This document shows positions 33,057 through 40,078 of a stretch of 64,000 nt of DNA, piece by piece (positions within the stretch are counted from its first letter, which is position 1; the number at the start of each line of letters is the position of its first letter). Source of the stretch: Bacteroidales bacterium (lineage in GTDB: Bacteria > Bacteroidota > Bacteroidia > Bacteroidales > UBA932); contig SUYQ01000005.1 in NCBI GenBank assembly GCA_015060325.1, positions 54,447 through 118,446 on the forward strand, written 5' to 3'. Position numbers and translations under genes: made by a program. The notes under the pieces were generated by a model that made no database searches, had not been told where the DNA came from, and saw nothing but the letters and a program-made list of their open reading frames with translations.

Positions 33057-34952
33057 ATGACGTATAAGGTATTGGACAGAATAGATTCTCCGGCAGATAT
33101 CAAGGGATTGTCGCTTGATGATCTGCGGGTGCTTTGTGCAGAAATACGTCATTACATGATTGAATGCTGTTCGGTCAATCCGGGTCATCTCGGCCCTAGC
33201 CTTGGAGCAGTCGAACTTATCGTTGCTCTCCATTATGTCTATGATGCACCCGAAGACAAGATCGTTTTTGATGTGGGACATCAGGCATATGCACACAAGA
33301 TCATTACCGGCCGCAGGGAAATCTTTCGCAAGAACAGGATGAAGGATGGAATCAGTGGCTTCCCGAAGCGCTCGGAAAGCGAGTATGATGCCTTCGGAGT
33401 AGGCCATTCATCCACTTCCGTGTCTGCCGCCCTAGGCTTTGCGGAGGCAGCCAAGATGCAGGGGCTGAAGCATAAGGCGGTGGCTCTTATCGGCGATGGT
33501 TCGCTCACCGGAGGACTGGCTTTCGAGGGCCTCAATAATGCAGGAGCCAGCAAGGCGGATATTCTGGTGATTCTCAACGACAACAATATTTCAATAGATC
33601 GGAATGTAGGAGCACTGCACAATTATCTGCTGAAAGTCACGACGAACCGCAGCTACAACAAGGCAAAGAAGAAGGTCTGGGACGGACTGGGCGACAATTG
33701 CTTCAGGCGGGGATTGCAAAGAGTGGTTGCGACTACAAAATCTTTCTTTGTGCGCAAAAGCGGTGGGCATCTTTTCCAGGCTCTGGGATTCCGGTATTTC
33801 GGCCCTGTTGACGGTCATGACATAGGTAAGCTGATAGAGACTCTGAAGAAGTTGAAGGAACTGGGAGGCCCGGTTCTTCTCCATACACTTACAAAGAAGG
33901 GAAAGGGGTACGCTCCTGCTGAGGAGAATCAGACCGTATGGCATGCTCCGGGAATGTTTGATCCGGAGAGCGGAGAACGTATCAGCTCCAACAAAGGTGT
34001 GAGCCGTTATCAGGATGTGTTCGGTAAAGTCCTGCTCGATCTTGCGAGAAACAATGATAAGGTGGTAGGCGTGACTCCGGCCATGGCCTCAGGATGCGGG
34101 ATGAATGTTCTTGCCAAGGAAATGCCCGGCCGTTTCTATGATGTGGGTATTGAGGAGGAACATGCTGTGACATTCTCTGCCGGTCTTGCAGCCGGAGGAA
34201 TGAAGCCGTTCTGCAACATTTATTCGTCCTTCTCTCAAAGAGCTTTCGATCAGGTCATGCATGATGTCGCGCTGCAGGAACTACCTGTCGTACTATGTCT
34301 TGACCGTGGCGGTCTGGTAGGAGAGGATGGCGCAACTCATCACGGCTGCTATGACATGTCCATGTTCAGAAGTATCCCTGGGGCTGTCATTGCGGCTCCT
34401 AAGGATGAACTGGAACTCAAGAATATGATGTATTCTGCGATGCTTTCGGAAAAAGGTCCATATATTATAAGATATCCTCGTGGATACGGTGAAGGCGTTG
34501 CATGGGAGGATGCCGGATATGAAGAGATACCTGTTGGAAAGGGTGAGAAACTGTCTGATGGTTACAAAGTGGCTGTAATCGCTGCGGGTCCGTTCGCATA
34601 TAGGGCTTGCGAGGCGGCTGCCGCTTTGCAGGAGAAGACAGGATGGGCTCCAGCTATATATAATATAAGGTATATAAAGCCGATAGATCAGGAACTGCTG
34701 TCGGAAGTTTATGACAGGTATGAAAGGGTCATCACGGTGGAGGATGGAACAGTCCTCGGTGGTCTTTATGGCGCGGTAGCGGAGTTCATGGCGGCCCAGG
34801 GTAGACCGAAGCCTGTGCGGGCTGTAGGTATCCCGGACAGATATGTCGGCCAGGGTACTCAGGAGGAACTGAGGTGTGAGTGTGGACTCACCAGGGGAGA
34901 ACTGGAACGGGTGTTTTTGGAGGAATTTGAAAAAATATCGAAAAAAGATTGA
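33057..34952 (+). CDS. dxs: 1-deoxy-D-xylulose-5-phosphate synthase
   Basis: A 631-residue thiamine-diphosphate enzyme of the MEP isoprenoid pathway that condenses pyruvate and glyceraldehyde 3-phosphate. Landmarks: the His-containing DVGHQAYAHKIITGR, the ThDP/Mg motif GDGSLTGGLAFEGLNNAG, GPVDGHDIG, the glutamate region DVGIEEEHAVTFSAGLA, and LDRGGLVGEDGATHHG in the pyrimidine-binding domain. The C-terminal transketolase-type domain ends at ELERVFLEEFEK. I chose the ATG at 33057 (MTYKVLDRI); the frame extends far upstream over the divergent MFS promoter, but no DXS-like sequence lies there. Length is normal for the family. The tRNA promoter overlaps its end. Confidence 0.96.
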   Translation: MTYKVLDRIDSPADIKGLSLDDLRVLCAEIRHYMIECCSVNPGHLGPSLGAVELIVALHYVYDAPEDKIVFDVGHQAYAHKIITGRREIFRKNRMKDGISGFPKRSESEYDAFGVGHSSTSVSAALGFAEAAKMQGLKHKAVALIGDGSLTGGLAFEGLNNAGASKADILVILNDNNISIDRNVGALHNYLLKVTTNRSYNKAKKKVWDGLGDNCFRRGLQRVVATTKSFFVRKSGGHLFQALGFRYFGPVDGHDIGKLIETLKKLKELGGPVLLHTLTKKGKGYAPAEENQTVWHAPGMFDPESGERISSNKGVSRYQDVFGKVLLDLARNNDKVVGVTPAMASGCGMNVLAKEMPGRFYDVGIEEEHAVTFSAGLAAGGMKPFCNIYSSFSQRAFDQVMHDVALQELPVVLCLDRGGLVGEDGATHHGCYDMSMFRSIPGAVIAAPKDELELKNMMYSAMLSEKGPYIIRYPRGYGEGVAWEDAGYEEIPVGKGEKLSDGYKVAVIAAGPFAYRACEAAAALQEKTGWAPAIYNIRYIKPIDQELLSEVYDRYERVITVEDGTVLGGLYGAVAEFMAAQGRPKPVRAVGIPDRYVGQGTQEELRCECGLTRGELERVFLEEFEKISKKD

Positions 34953-34957
34953 AAAGT

Positions 34958-34988
34958 TTTGCAGATTTCAAAAATATGTCTACCTTTG
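34958..34988 (+). promoter_or_regulatory. Promoter for the tRNA-tuf operon
   Basis: TTTG at 34958-34961, a 19-bp spacer and TACCTTTG at 34981-34988 match the Bacteroidales consensus exactly. The first tRNA starts 44 bases later, leaving a short 5' leader to be trimmed. Confidence 0.75.
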
Positions 34989-35032
34989 CAATCCCTTAAG
35001 GAAACAAACCTCCTGACGGGGAACAAAACAAT

Positions 35033-35106
35033 GCCGATGTAGCTCAGTTGGCCAGAGCACGTGATTTGTAATCTCGGGGTCGTGGGTTCGATTCCCTCCA
35101 TCGGCT
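35033..35106 (+). tRNA. tRNA-Thr (anticodon TGT)
   Basis: A complete cloverleaf: acceptor GCCGATG with CATCGGC, D-arm GCTCAGTTGGCCAGAGC, anticodon loop TTTGTAA and T-arm GTGGGTTCGATTCCCTC. CCA is not encoded. The centre of the anticodon stem carries a T-T mismatch (CGTGA against TCTCG). It is the first of four tRNAs in the order Thr, Tyr, Gly, Thr, the same as upstream of tufB in E. coli. Confidence 0.95.
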
Positions 35107-35122
35107 CAAAACCAGAAAAGGT

Positions 35123-35244
35123 TTTTGAAGTTTATTTTGGTTCAGTGCAAGGAATGCGAGTGAGGAGAGAGGGAGTTACCTTGCGGTAATGACCGACCGA
35201 CGATGCGAAGCATGACGCAGCAATGAGCCAAAAGAAACGAAAAA
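35123..35244 (+). repeat. 122-bp structured repeat, copy 1 (between tRNA-Thr and tRNA-Tyr)
   Basis: Begins TTTTGAAGTTTATTTTGG and ends near AAAAGAAACGAAAAA. It matches copy 2 at 35394-35515 with a single difference (A at 35226, G at 35497). The ends are imperfectly complementary (TTTTGGTTCAGTGC against GCAATGAGCCAAAA), and two small internal hairpins are visible (TTACC/GGTAA and GATGC/GCATG). It looks like a mobile, MITE-like palindromic element or a structured spacer RNA. Confidence 0.85.
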
Positions 35245-35245
35245 A

Positions 35246-35328
35246 GGGAGAATACCAGAGTGGCCAAATGGGGCAGACTGTAAATCTGCTGGTTTATACC
35301 TTCGGTGGTTCGAATCCATCTTCTCCCA
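35246..35328 (+). tRNA. tRNA-Tyr (anticodon GTA)
   Basis: Acceptor GGGAGAA with TTCTCCC, a long class II variable arm (TGGTTTATACCTTCGG region), anticodon stem GCAGA/TCTGC with loop CTGTAAA, and discriminator A. CCA is not encoded. The 122-bp repeat ends two bases before it. Confidence 0.95.
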
Positions 35329-35330
35329 CT

Positions 35331-35365
35331 AAAAGCCCGAAAGCAAACCGATCGGGCTTTTACTT
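35331..35365 (+). terminator. Hairpin after tRNA-Tyr
   Basis: AAAAGCCCGA (35331-35340) pairs perfectly with TCGGGCTTTT (35352-35361), a terminator-like stem with a T-rich right side. Because tRNA-Gly, tRNA-Thr and tuf follow, it may act as an attenuator or processing site rather than a full stop. Confidence 0.7.
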
Positions 35366-35393
35366 TGAAAAGCGGAATTTACCGCCTACAAAG

Positions 35394-35515
35394 TTTTGAA
35401 GTTTATTTTGGTTCAGTGCAAGGAATGCGAGTGAGGAGAGAGGGAGTTACCTTGCGGTAATGACCGACCGACGATGCGAAGCATGACGCAGCAATGGGCC
35501 AAAAGAAACGAAAAA
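35394..35515 (+). repeat. 122-bp structured repeat, copy 2 (between tRNA-Tyr and tRNA-Gly)
   Basis: Second copy of the element at 35123, with one base different. It ends one base before tRNA-Gly, just as copy 1 ends right before tRNA-Tyr, so both copies sit immediately 5' of a tRNA. Confidence 0.85.
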
Positions 35516-35516
35516 T

Positions 35517-35589
35517 GCGGAAGTAGCTCAGTCGGTAGAGCATCAGCCTTCCAAGCTGAGGGTCGCGGGTTCGAACCTCGTCTTCCGCT
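35517..35589 (+). tRNA. tRNA-Gly (anticodon TCC)
   Basis: Acceptor GCGGAAG with CTTCCGC, D-arm GCTCAGTCGGTAGAGC, anticodon stem TCAGC/GCTGA with loop CTTCCAA, and a standard T-arm (GCGGGTTCGAACCTCGT). CCA is not encoded. Confidence 0.95.
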
Positions 35590-35597
35590 CAAACTAC

Positions 35598-35669
35598 GCC
35601 AGTGTAGCTCAGGGGTAGAGCGCTTCCTTGGTAAGGAAGAGGTCGTGAGTTCAATTCTCACCACCGGCT
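35598..35669 (+). tRNA. tRNA-Thr (anticodon GGT)
   Basis: Anticodon stem CTTCC/GGAAG with loop TTGGTAA, T-arm GTGAGTTCAATTCTCAC. The acceptor GCCAGTG against CACCGGC has an A-C mismatch at the fourth pair. It starts eight bases after tRNA-Gly and precedes tuf by 41 bases. Confidence 0.93.
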
Positions 35670-35710
35670 CTGCTTTTTTTGTTGTATATATACTTTAAAT
35701 ACATAAAGAT

Positions 35711-36898
35711 ATGGCTAAAGAAACCTTTAAAAGAGACAAACCACACGTTAACATTGGTACTATCGGCCACGTTGACCATGGTAAAACTACTTTGACTGCC
35801 GCAATTACAACTGTACTTGCAAAGGCTGGTCTTTCAGAGCTTCGTTCATTCGACTCTATCGACAACGCTCCAGAGGAGAAAGAGCGTGGTATCACTATCA
35901 ACACTGCTCACGTAGAGTATCAGACAGCTAACCGTCACTACGCTCACGTTGACTGCCCAGGTCACGCTGACTACGTAAAGAACATGGTTACTGGTGCTGC
36001 TCAGATGGACGGTGCGATCCTCGTTTGTGCTGCAACTGACGGTCCTATGCCTCAGACTCGTGAGCACATCCTTCTCGCTCGTCAGGTGAACGTTCCTAAG
36101 ATCGTTGTATTCATGAACAAGGTTGACCTCGTTGACGATGAGGAAATGCTTGATCTCGTTGAGATGGAGCTCCGCGACCTTCTTTCATTCTACAACTTCG
36201 ACGGTGACAACGCTCCAGTTATCCGCGGTTCTGCACTTGGTGCACTCAACGGTGACCCAACTTGGGAGGCTAAGGTAATGGAACTCATGGCTGCTGTTGA
36301 TGAGTACGTTCCACTTCCTCCACGTGATATCGATAAGCCGTTCCTCATGCCAATCGAGGATATCTTCTCTATCACAGGTCGTGGTACAGTAGCAACAGGT
36401 CGTATCGAGACAGGTGTTATCCACGTAGGTGACGAGGTTGAGATCGTAGGTCTTGGTGAAGAGCCTAAGAAGACTGTTGTAACAGGTGTTGAGATGTTCC
36501 GTAAGCTCCTCGATCAGGGTGAGGCTGGTGACAACGTAGGTCTCCTCCTCCGTGGTATCGACAAGAAGGAGATCAAGAGAGGACAGGTTCTTGCAAAGGT
36601 AGGTATGATCAAGCCTTTCCAGAAGTTCGAGGCTTCTATCTACGTACTTAAGAAGGATGAGGGTGGTCGTCATACTCCATTCCACAACCACTATCGTCCA
36701 CAGTTCTTCATCCGTACACTCGATATCACTGGTGAGATCTCACTTCCAGAGGGTGTAGAGATGGTAATGCCTGGTGACAACGTAGCTATCACTGTAGATC
36801 TTATCTACCCTGTAGCTATCAACGAGGGTCTTCAGTTCGCAATCCGTGAGGGTGGTAGAACAGTAGGTGCTGGTCAGGTAACTAAGCTCATTGACTAA
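35711..36898 (+). CDS. tuf: Translation elongation factor Tu
   Basis: A 395-residue GTPase that delivers aminoacyl-tRNA to the ribosome. G-motifs are [10 protein letters not shown] (G1), RGITIN (G2), DCPGHADY (G3), NKVD (G4) and GSALGAL (G5). Domains II and III follow with [13 protein letters not shown] and [12 protein letters not shown]. Length is normal. Codon use is the most biased in the window (GGT, CGT, GTA, ATC), as expected for a very abundant protein. It follows four tRNAs and is followed by a terminator hairpin that touches tRNA-Trp, the conserved tuf-trnW-secE-nusG arrangement. Confidence 0.98.
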   Translation: MAKETFKRDKPHVNIGTIGHVDHGKTTLTAAITTVLAKAGLSELRSFDSIDNAPEEKERGITINTAHVEYQTANRHYAHVDCPGHADYVKNMVTGAAQMDGAILVCAATDGPMPQTREHILLARQVNVPKIVVFMNKVDLVDDEEMLDLVEMELRDLLSFYNFDGDNAPVIRGSALGALNGDPTWEAKVMELMAAVDEYVPLPPRDIDKPFLMPIEDIFSITGRGTVATGRIETGVIHVGDEVEIVGLGEEPKKTVVTGVEMFRKLLDQGEAGDNVGLLLRGIDKKEIKRGQVLAKVGMIKPFQKFEASIYVLKKDEGGRHTPFHNHYRPQFFIRTLDITGEISLPEGVEMVMPGDNVAITVDLIYPVAINEGLQFAIREGGRTVGAGQVTKLID

Positions 36899-36913
36899 TT
36901 ACTGTCAATATAT

Positions 36914-36939
36914 GGTGGGTGCATGACACCCACCTTTTT
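36914..36939 (+). terminator. Terminator or attenuator directly before tRNA-Trp
   Basis: GGTGGGTG (36914-36921) pairs with CACCCACC (36927-36934) across loop CATGA, followed by TTTTT. The T-run ends at the base before tRNA-Trp, so termination of tuf and maturation of the tRNA 5' end are physically joined. Confidence 0.85.
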
Positions 36940-37013
36940 AGGGGAATAGTATAAGGGTAGTACAGCGGTCTCCAAAACCGTTAGTCTGGGTTCGAATCCT
37001 GGTTCCCCTGCCA
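36940..37013 (+). tRNA. tRNA-Trp (anticodon CCA)
   Basis: Acceptor AGGGGAA with TTCCCCT, anticodon stem GCGGT/ACCGT with loop CTCCAAA, T-arm CTGGGTTCGAATCCTGG. Unlike the other four tRNAs here, the 3' CCA is encoded (GCCA at the end). It sits between tuf and secE as in many bacteria. Confidence 0.95.
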
Positions 37014-37093
37014 AGAAAATATCAAAGGTTACGATTTGGTAATGTTTAACAGACAATGCTATCGCTTCCAATCTGCATTGTCCATTAAATGTA

Positions 37094-37285
37094 ATGATGA
37101 GAAGATTTATCAATTATCTGAAAGAGTCATACGTCGAGCTGACCAAGAAAGTTGCTTGGCCATCTTGGGATAAATTACAGAATTCTGCTGTCGTTGTGAT
37201 GGTGGCTTCTGTTATTTTGGCCCTTGTTGTTCTCGTTATTGACTTCTGCATCAAGCATGCTGTCTCAGCTATTTACACATTGTAA
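37094..37285 (+). CDS. secE: Preprotein translocase subunit SecE
   Basis: A 63-residue single-pass SecE of the short bacterial type, part of the SecYEG channel in the inner membrane. The amphipathic stretch RFINYLKESYVELTKKVAWP precedes the conserved W-P-S-W-D turn, and one membrane helix follows (VVVMVASVILALVVLVIDF). The start may be at 37094 or at the next codon, also ATG. It stands in the conserved place between tRNA-Trp and nusG. Confidence 0.95.
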   Translation: MMRRFINYLKESYVELTKKVAWPSWDKLQNSAVVVMVASVILALVVLVIDFCIKHAVSAIYTL

Positions 37286-37297
37286 AAGACCTGATCT

Positions 37298-37882
37298 ATG
37301 AGCGAGAGCAATAAGAAATGGTATGTGCTTAGGGCAGCAGGCGGAAAAGAGAAAAAAGCCAAGGAGTATCTCGAGAAGGAGATAGAAAGATGTGGCCTCC
37401 AGGATCTGGTTTCCCAGGTTCTTGTTCCAACTGAAAAAGTCTATAGAATCCGTGATGGAAAGCGTGTCTGCACAGAGCGTCTTTTCTATCCTGGCTATGT
37501 GCTTATAGAGGCGGAACTTACTGGCGAATTGCAGTATATCATCCGTAACGAGGTTCCTCATATGTCAGGCTTCCTTACAGAGAAGCGTGACGTCAAGAGG
37601 AGCGACGGAAAATCTCAGGAAGAGAAGCTTCCTATTCCTCTCAGAGATGATGAGGTAAGAAGGATTCTCGGTGAGCAGGATGAGCAGGCGGTTGCTGAGG
37701 CTGAGACAGTCATCGACTATGCGGTCGGTGAGTCCGTCAAGATAACTGACGGTCCTTTCACAGGCTTTGACGGTACGATCGAGGAGATTGTAGAGGACAG
37801 AAGCAAGCTCAAGGTCATGGTCATGATCTTCGGCAGAAAGACCCTTTTGGAACTCAACTTTACACAAGTAACTAAAGAATAA
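37298..37882 (+). CDS. nusG: Transcription termination/antitermination factor NusG
   Basis: A 194-residue NusG that binds RNA polymerase across the clamp and links it to Rho or to the ribosome. The N-terminal NGN domain is visible (KKWYVLRAAGGKEKKAKEYL, then FYPGYVLIEAEL), and the C-terminal KOW domain shows VKITDGPFTGFDGTIEEI and LKVMVMIFGRKTLLELNF. A charged segment of about 30 residues between the domains (REVKRSDGKSQEEKL-like region) is the usual flexible linker, slightly extended. It starts 12 bases after secE and is followed nine bases later by rplK. Confidence 0.96.
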   Translation: MSESNKKWYVLRAAGGKEKKAKEYLEKEIERCGLQDLVSQVLVPTEKVYRIRDGKRVCTERLFYPGYVLIEAELTGELQYIIRNEVPHMSGFLTEKRDVKRSDGKSQEEKLPIPLRDDEVRRILGEQDEQAVAEAETVIDYAVGESVKITDGPFTGFDGTIEEIVEDRSKLKVMVMIFGRKTLLELNFTQVTKE

Positions 37883-37891
37883 CGTTTAATT

Positions 37892-38332
37892 ATGGCTAAA
37901 GAAGTAACTGGATTCATTAAACTCCAGATTAAAGGTGGCGCAGCAAATCCATCACCTCCAGTAGGTCCTGCCCTTGGTTCTAAGGGTTTGAACATCATGG
38001 ATTTCTGCAAGCAGTTCAATGCCCGTACGCAGGAAAGCGCAGGAAAGGTATTGCCAGTAGTAATCACTGTCTACAGCGACAAGTCATTCTCATTCGAGGT
38101 TAAGCAGCCGCCTGTAGCAGTTCAGCTTAAAGAGGCTGCCAAGATTTCTACAGGTTCTGCTGAGCCAAACAGAAAGAAAGTCGGTACTATCACTTGGGAT
38201 CAGGTGAAGGCTATCGCTGAGAGCAAGATGCCGGATATGAACTGCTTCACTCTCAAGTCAGCAATGACAATGGTAGCTGGTACTGCAAGAAGCATGGGTA
38301 TCAAAGTAGAAGGAGAATTTCCTGAACTCTAA
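37892..38332 (+). CDS. rplK: 50S ribosomal protein L11
   Basis: A 146-residue L11, part of the GTPase-associated centre of the large subunit. Typical sequence: [36 protein letters not shown] and the C-terminal rRNA-binding [21 protein letters not shown] stretch. Length and context (nusG upstream, rplA 14 bases downstream) are standard. Confidence 0.98.
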   Translation: MAKEVTGFIKLQIKGGAANPSPPVGPALGSKGLNIMDFCKQFNARTQESAGKVLPVVITVYSDKSFSFEVKQPPVAVQLKEAAKISTGSAEPNRKKVGTITWDQVKAIAESKMPDMNCFTLKSAMTMVAGTARSMGIKVEGEFPEL

Positions 38333-38346
38333 AATTCACAAGTAAA

Positions 38347-39039
38347 ATGGGTAAACTTACAAAGAATCAGAAGGCTGTTATCGCTAAGTACGATGCAGCT
38401 AAGGAATATAAGCTTGCTGAGGCTTGTGAACTCGTTAAGGAGATCACTTATACAAAATTTGATGCTTCAGTCGAGCTTCACGTGAACCTCGGTGTTGACC
38501 CTCGTAAGGCAAACCAGATGGTACGTGGTGTCGTTACTCTTCCTCACGGAACAGGTAAGGTGACTCGCGTTCTCGTGCTTTGTACTCCTGACAAGGAGAA
38601 CGAGGCAAAAGAGGCTGGTGCTGACTATGTAGGTCTCGACGAGTTCATCGAGAAGATCAAGGGTGGATGGACTGACGTTGATGTCATCATCTGTACACCA
38701 TCAGTAATGGCTAAAGTCGGTGTGATCGGTCGTATCCTCGGTCCAAGAGGTCTCATGCCAAACCCTAAGACAGGTACTGTAACTATGGAAGTAGGAAAGG
38801 CTGTCAAGGAAGTCAAGGCTGGTAAGATCGACTTCAAGGTTGACAAGACCGGTATCGTTCACGCAGCTATCGGAAAGGTGTCTTTCTCAGGCGAACAGAT
38901 TTATGATAATGCAAAGGCTCTCCTTTCTGAGATCATCAAACTGAAGCCACAGACACTCAAGGGAACTTATATGAAGGCTGTTTCAGTATGCTCTACAATG
39001 AGCCCTGGTATCAGCGTAGATGTTAAATCAGTAGACTAA
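38347..39039 (+). CDS. rplA: 50S ribosomal protein L1
   Basis: A 230-residue L1, the protein of the mobile L1 stalk, which in many bacteria also represses its own L11-L1 mRNA. Family sequence is clear: [51 protein letters not shown]. It follows rplK after 14 bases and precedes rplJ by 15. I did not find a clear copy of the L1-binding rRNA-like structure in the short nusG-rplK gap. Confidence 0.98.
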   Translation: MGKLTKNQKAVIAKYDAAKEYKLAEACELVKEITYTKFDASVELHVNLGVDPRKANQMVRGVVTLPHGTGKVTRVLVLCTPDKENEAKEAGADYVGLDEFIEKIKGGWTDVDVIICTPSVMAKVGVIGRILGPRGLMPNPKTGTVTMEVGKAVKEVKAGKIDFKVDKTGIVHAAIGKVSFSGEQIYDNAKALLSEIIKLKPQTLKGTYMKAVSVCSTMSPGISVDVKSVD

Positions 39040-39054
39040 AAGTGCTAAAACGTT

Positions 39055-39567
39055 ATGAGAAAGGAAGAAAAACTCGATATTATCAATGCGATTTCAGCAC
39101 AGCTGGAGGAGACTCCAAACTTCTACATCACTGACATCGCAGGTCTTGACGCTGGAAAGACACACGCTCTGCGCAAAGCTTGTTTTGAGGCAGGTGTGAA
39201 GCTCGTAGTAGTTAAGAACACTCTTTTCACAAAGGTTCTCGAAGCTTCAGAGAACGAGGAGATGAAGAAGCTTACAGAAGTACTCGCAGGTCCTACTGCA
39301 ATCATGTACACTGTTGCTCCTAACGCTCCGGCAAAGGTTATCAAGAAGTTCAACGAGGGCGGTAATGAGAAGCCTGTACTTAAGGGTGCATTTGTCCAGG
39401 ATTGGCCAGCATTCATCGGTGCAGATCAGCTCAACAACCTCTTCGCTATCAAGTCTCGTGAGGAAATGATCGCTGACATCGTATCACTCCTCCAGTCGCC
39501 TATCCGCAACGTTATGTCAGCTCTCGAGCACAAGGATGACGACAAGGCTGAAGCTTCAGCAGAATAA
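39055..39567 (+). CDS. rplJ: 50S ribosomal protein L10
   Basis: A 170-residue L10 that anchors L7/L12 dimers to the ribosomal stalk. Sequence shows NFYITDIAGLDAGKTHALRK, VVVKNTLFTKVLE and GPTAIMYT, with a C-terminal helical part (REEMIADIVSLLQSPIRNVM) that binds L12, and a short acidic-alanine tail. The 15-base gap to rplA leaves no room for the long L10 leader seen in E. coli. Confidence 0.97.
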   Translation: MRKEEKLDIINAISAQLEETPNFYITDIAGLDAGKTHALRKACFEAGVKLVVVKNTLFTKVLEASENEEMKKLTEVLAGPTAIMYTVAPNAPAKVIKKFNEGGNEKPVLKGAFVQDWPAFIGADQLNNLFAIKSREEMIADIVSLLQSPIRNVMSALEHKDDDKAEASAE

Positions 39568-39603
39568 TTACGAATCAAAAACAATTTTAAAATAAATACA
39601 ATT

Positions 39604-39972
39604 ATGGCAGACATTAAAGCACTCGCAGAAGAGTTGGTAAACCTTACTGTGAAAGATGTACAGGAGCTCGCACAGATCCTTAAAGATGAGTACGGAATCG
39701 AGCCTGCAGCAGCTGCAGTAGTAGCAGTAGCAGGTCCTGCAGCAGCAGCTGAGGCTGAGCAGACTGAGTTCGACGTTATCCTCGTTTCAGCAGGTCAGGC
39801 TAAGCTTGGCGTTGTTAAGGCTGTTAAGGAGTCTACAGGTCTCGGACTTAAGGAGTCTAAGGAGATCGTTGACAAGGCTCCAGTAGCTGTTAAGGAGAAA
39901 GTTTCTAAGGCAGAGGCTGAAGCTCTTAAGGCTGCCCTCGAGGAGGCAGGTGCTGAAGTTGAGATTAAATAA
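39604..39972 (+). CDS. rplL: 50S ribosomal protein L7/L12
   Basis: A 122-residue stalk protein that recruits translation factors. N-terminal dimerisation part ([20 protein letters not shown]), an Ala-rich hinge ([18 protein letters not shown]), and the globular domain with [20 protein letters not shown] and [20 protein letters not shown]. It closes the ribosomal group; a hairpin with T-run follows before rpoB, as in many bacteria where it lowers read-through into the polymerase genes. Confidence 0.98.
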   Translation: MADIKALAEELVNLTVKDVQELAQILKDEYGIEPAAAAVVAVAGPAAAAEAEQTEFDVILVSAGQAKLGVVKAVKESTGLGLKESKEIVDKAPVAVKEKVSKAEAEALKAALEEAGAEVEIK

Positions 39973-40006
39973 CTTCATCCCCTTCCCCTAAAGGGAAAAA
40001 ATCTCA

Positions 40007-40039
40007 GGTTTAGGGCCAAATACGGCTCTAAACCTTTTT
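40007..40039 (+). terminator. Attenuator-like terminator between rplL and rpoB
   Basis: GGTTTAGGGCC (40007-40017) pairs with GGCTCTAAACC (40024-40034, one G-T wobble), loop AAATAC, followed by TTTTTG. Partial termination here would set the ratio of L7/L12 to RNA polymerase. Confidence 0.85.
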
Positions 40040-40078
40040 GTCGTAATAAAGTTTTTCTCTATATTCAAAGGCAGAAAG

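Noticed and set aside
35033..35669. tRNA cluster as an integration (att) site of a mobile element
   Set aside because: No integrase and no duplicated tRNA 3' end were seen; the repeated unit lies at tRNA 5' ends instead.
37882..38346. Possible L1- or L10-binding autoregulatory leader in the rpl operon
   Set aside because: The gaps of 9 to 15 bases are too short to hold the known structures and no rRNA-like motif is visible.
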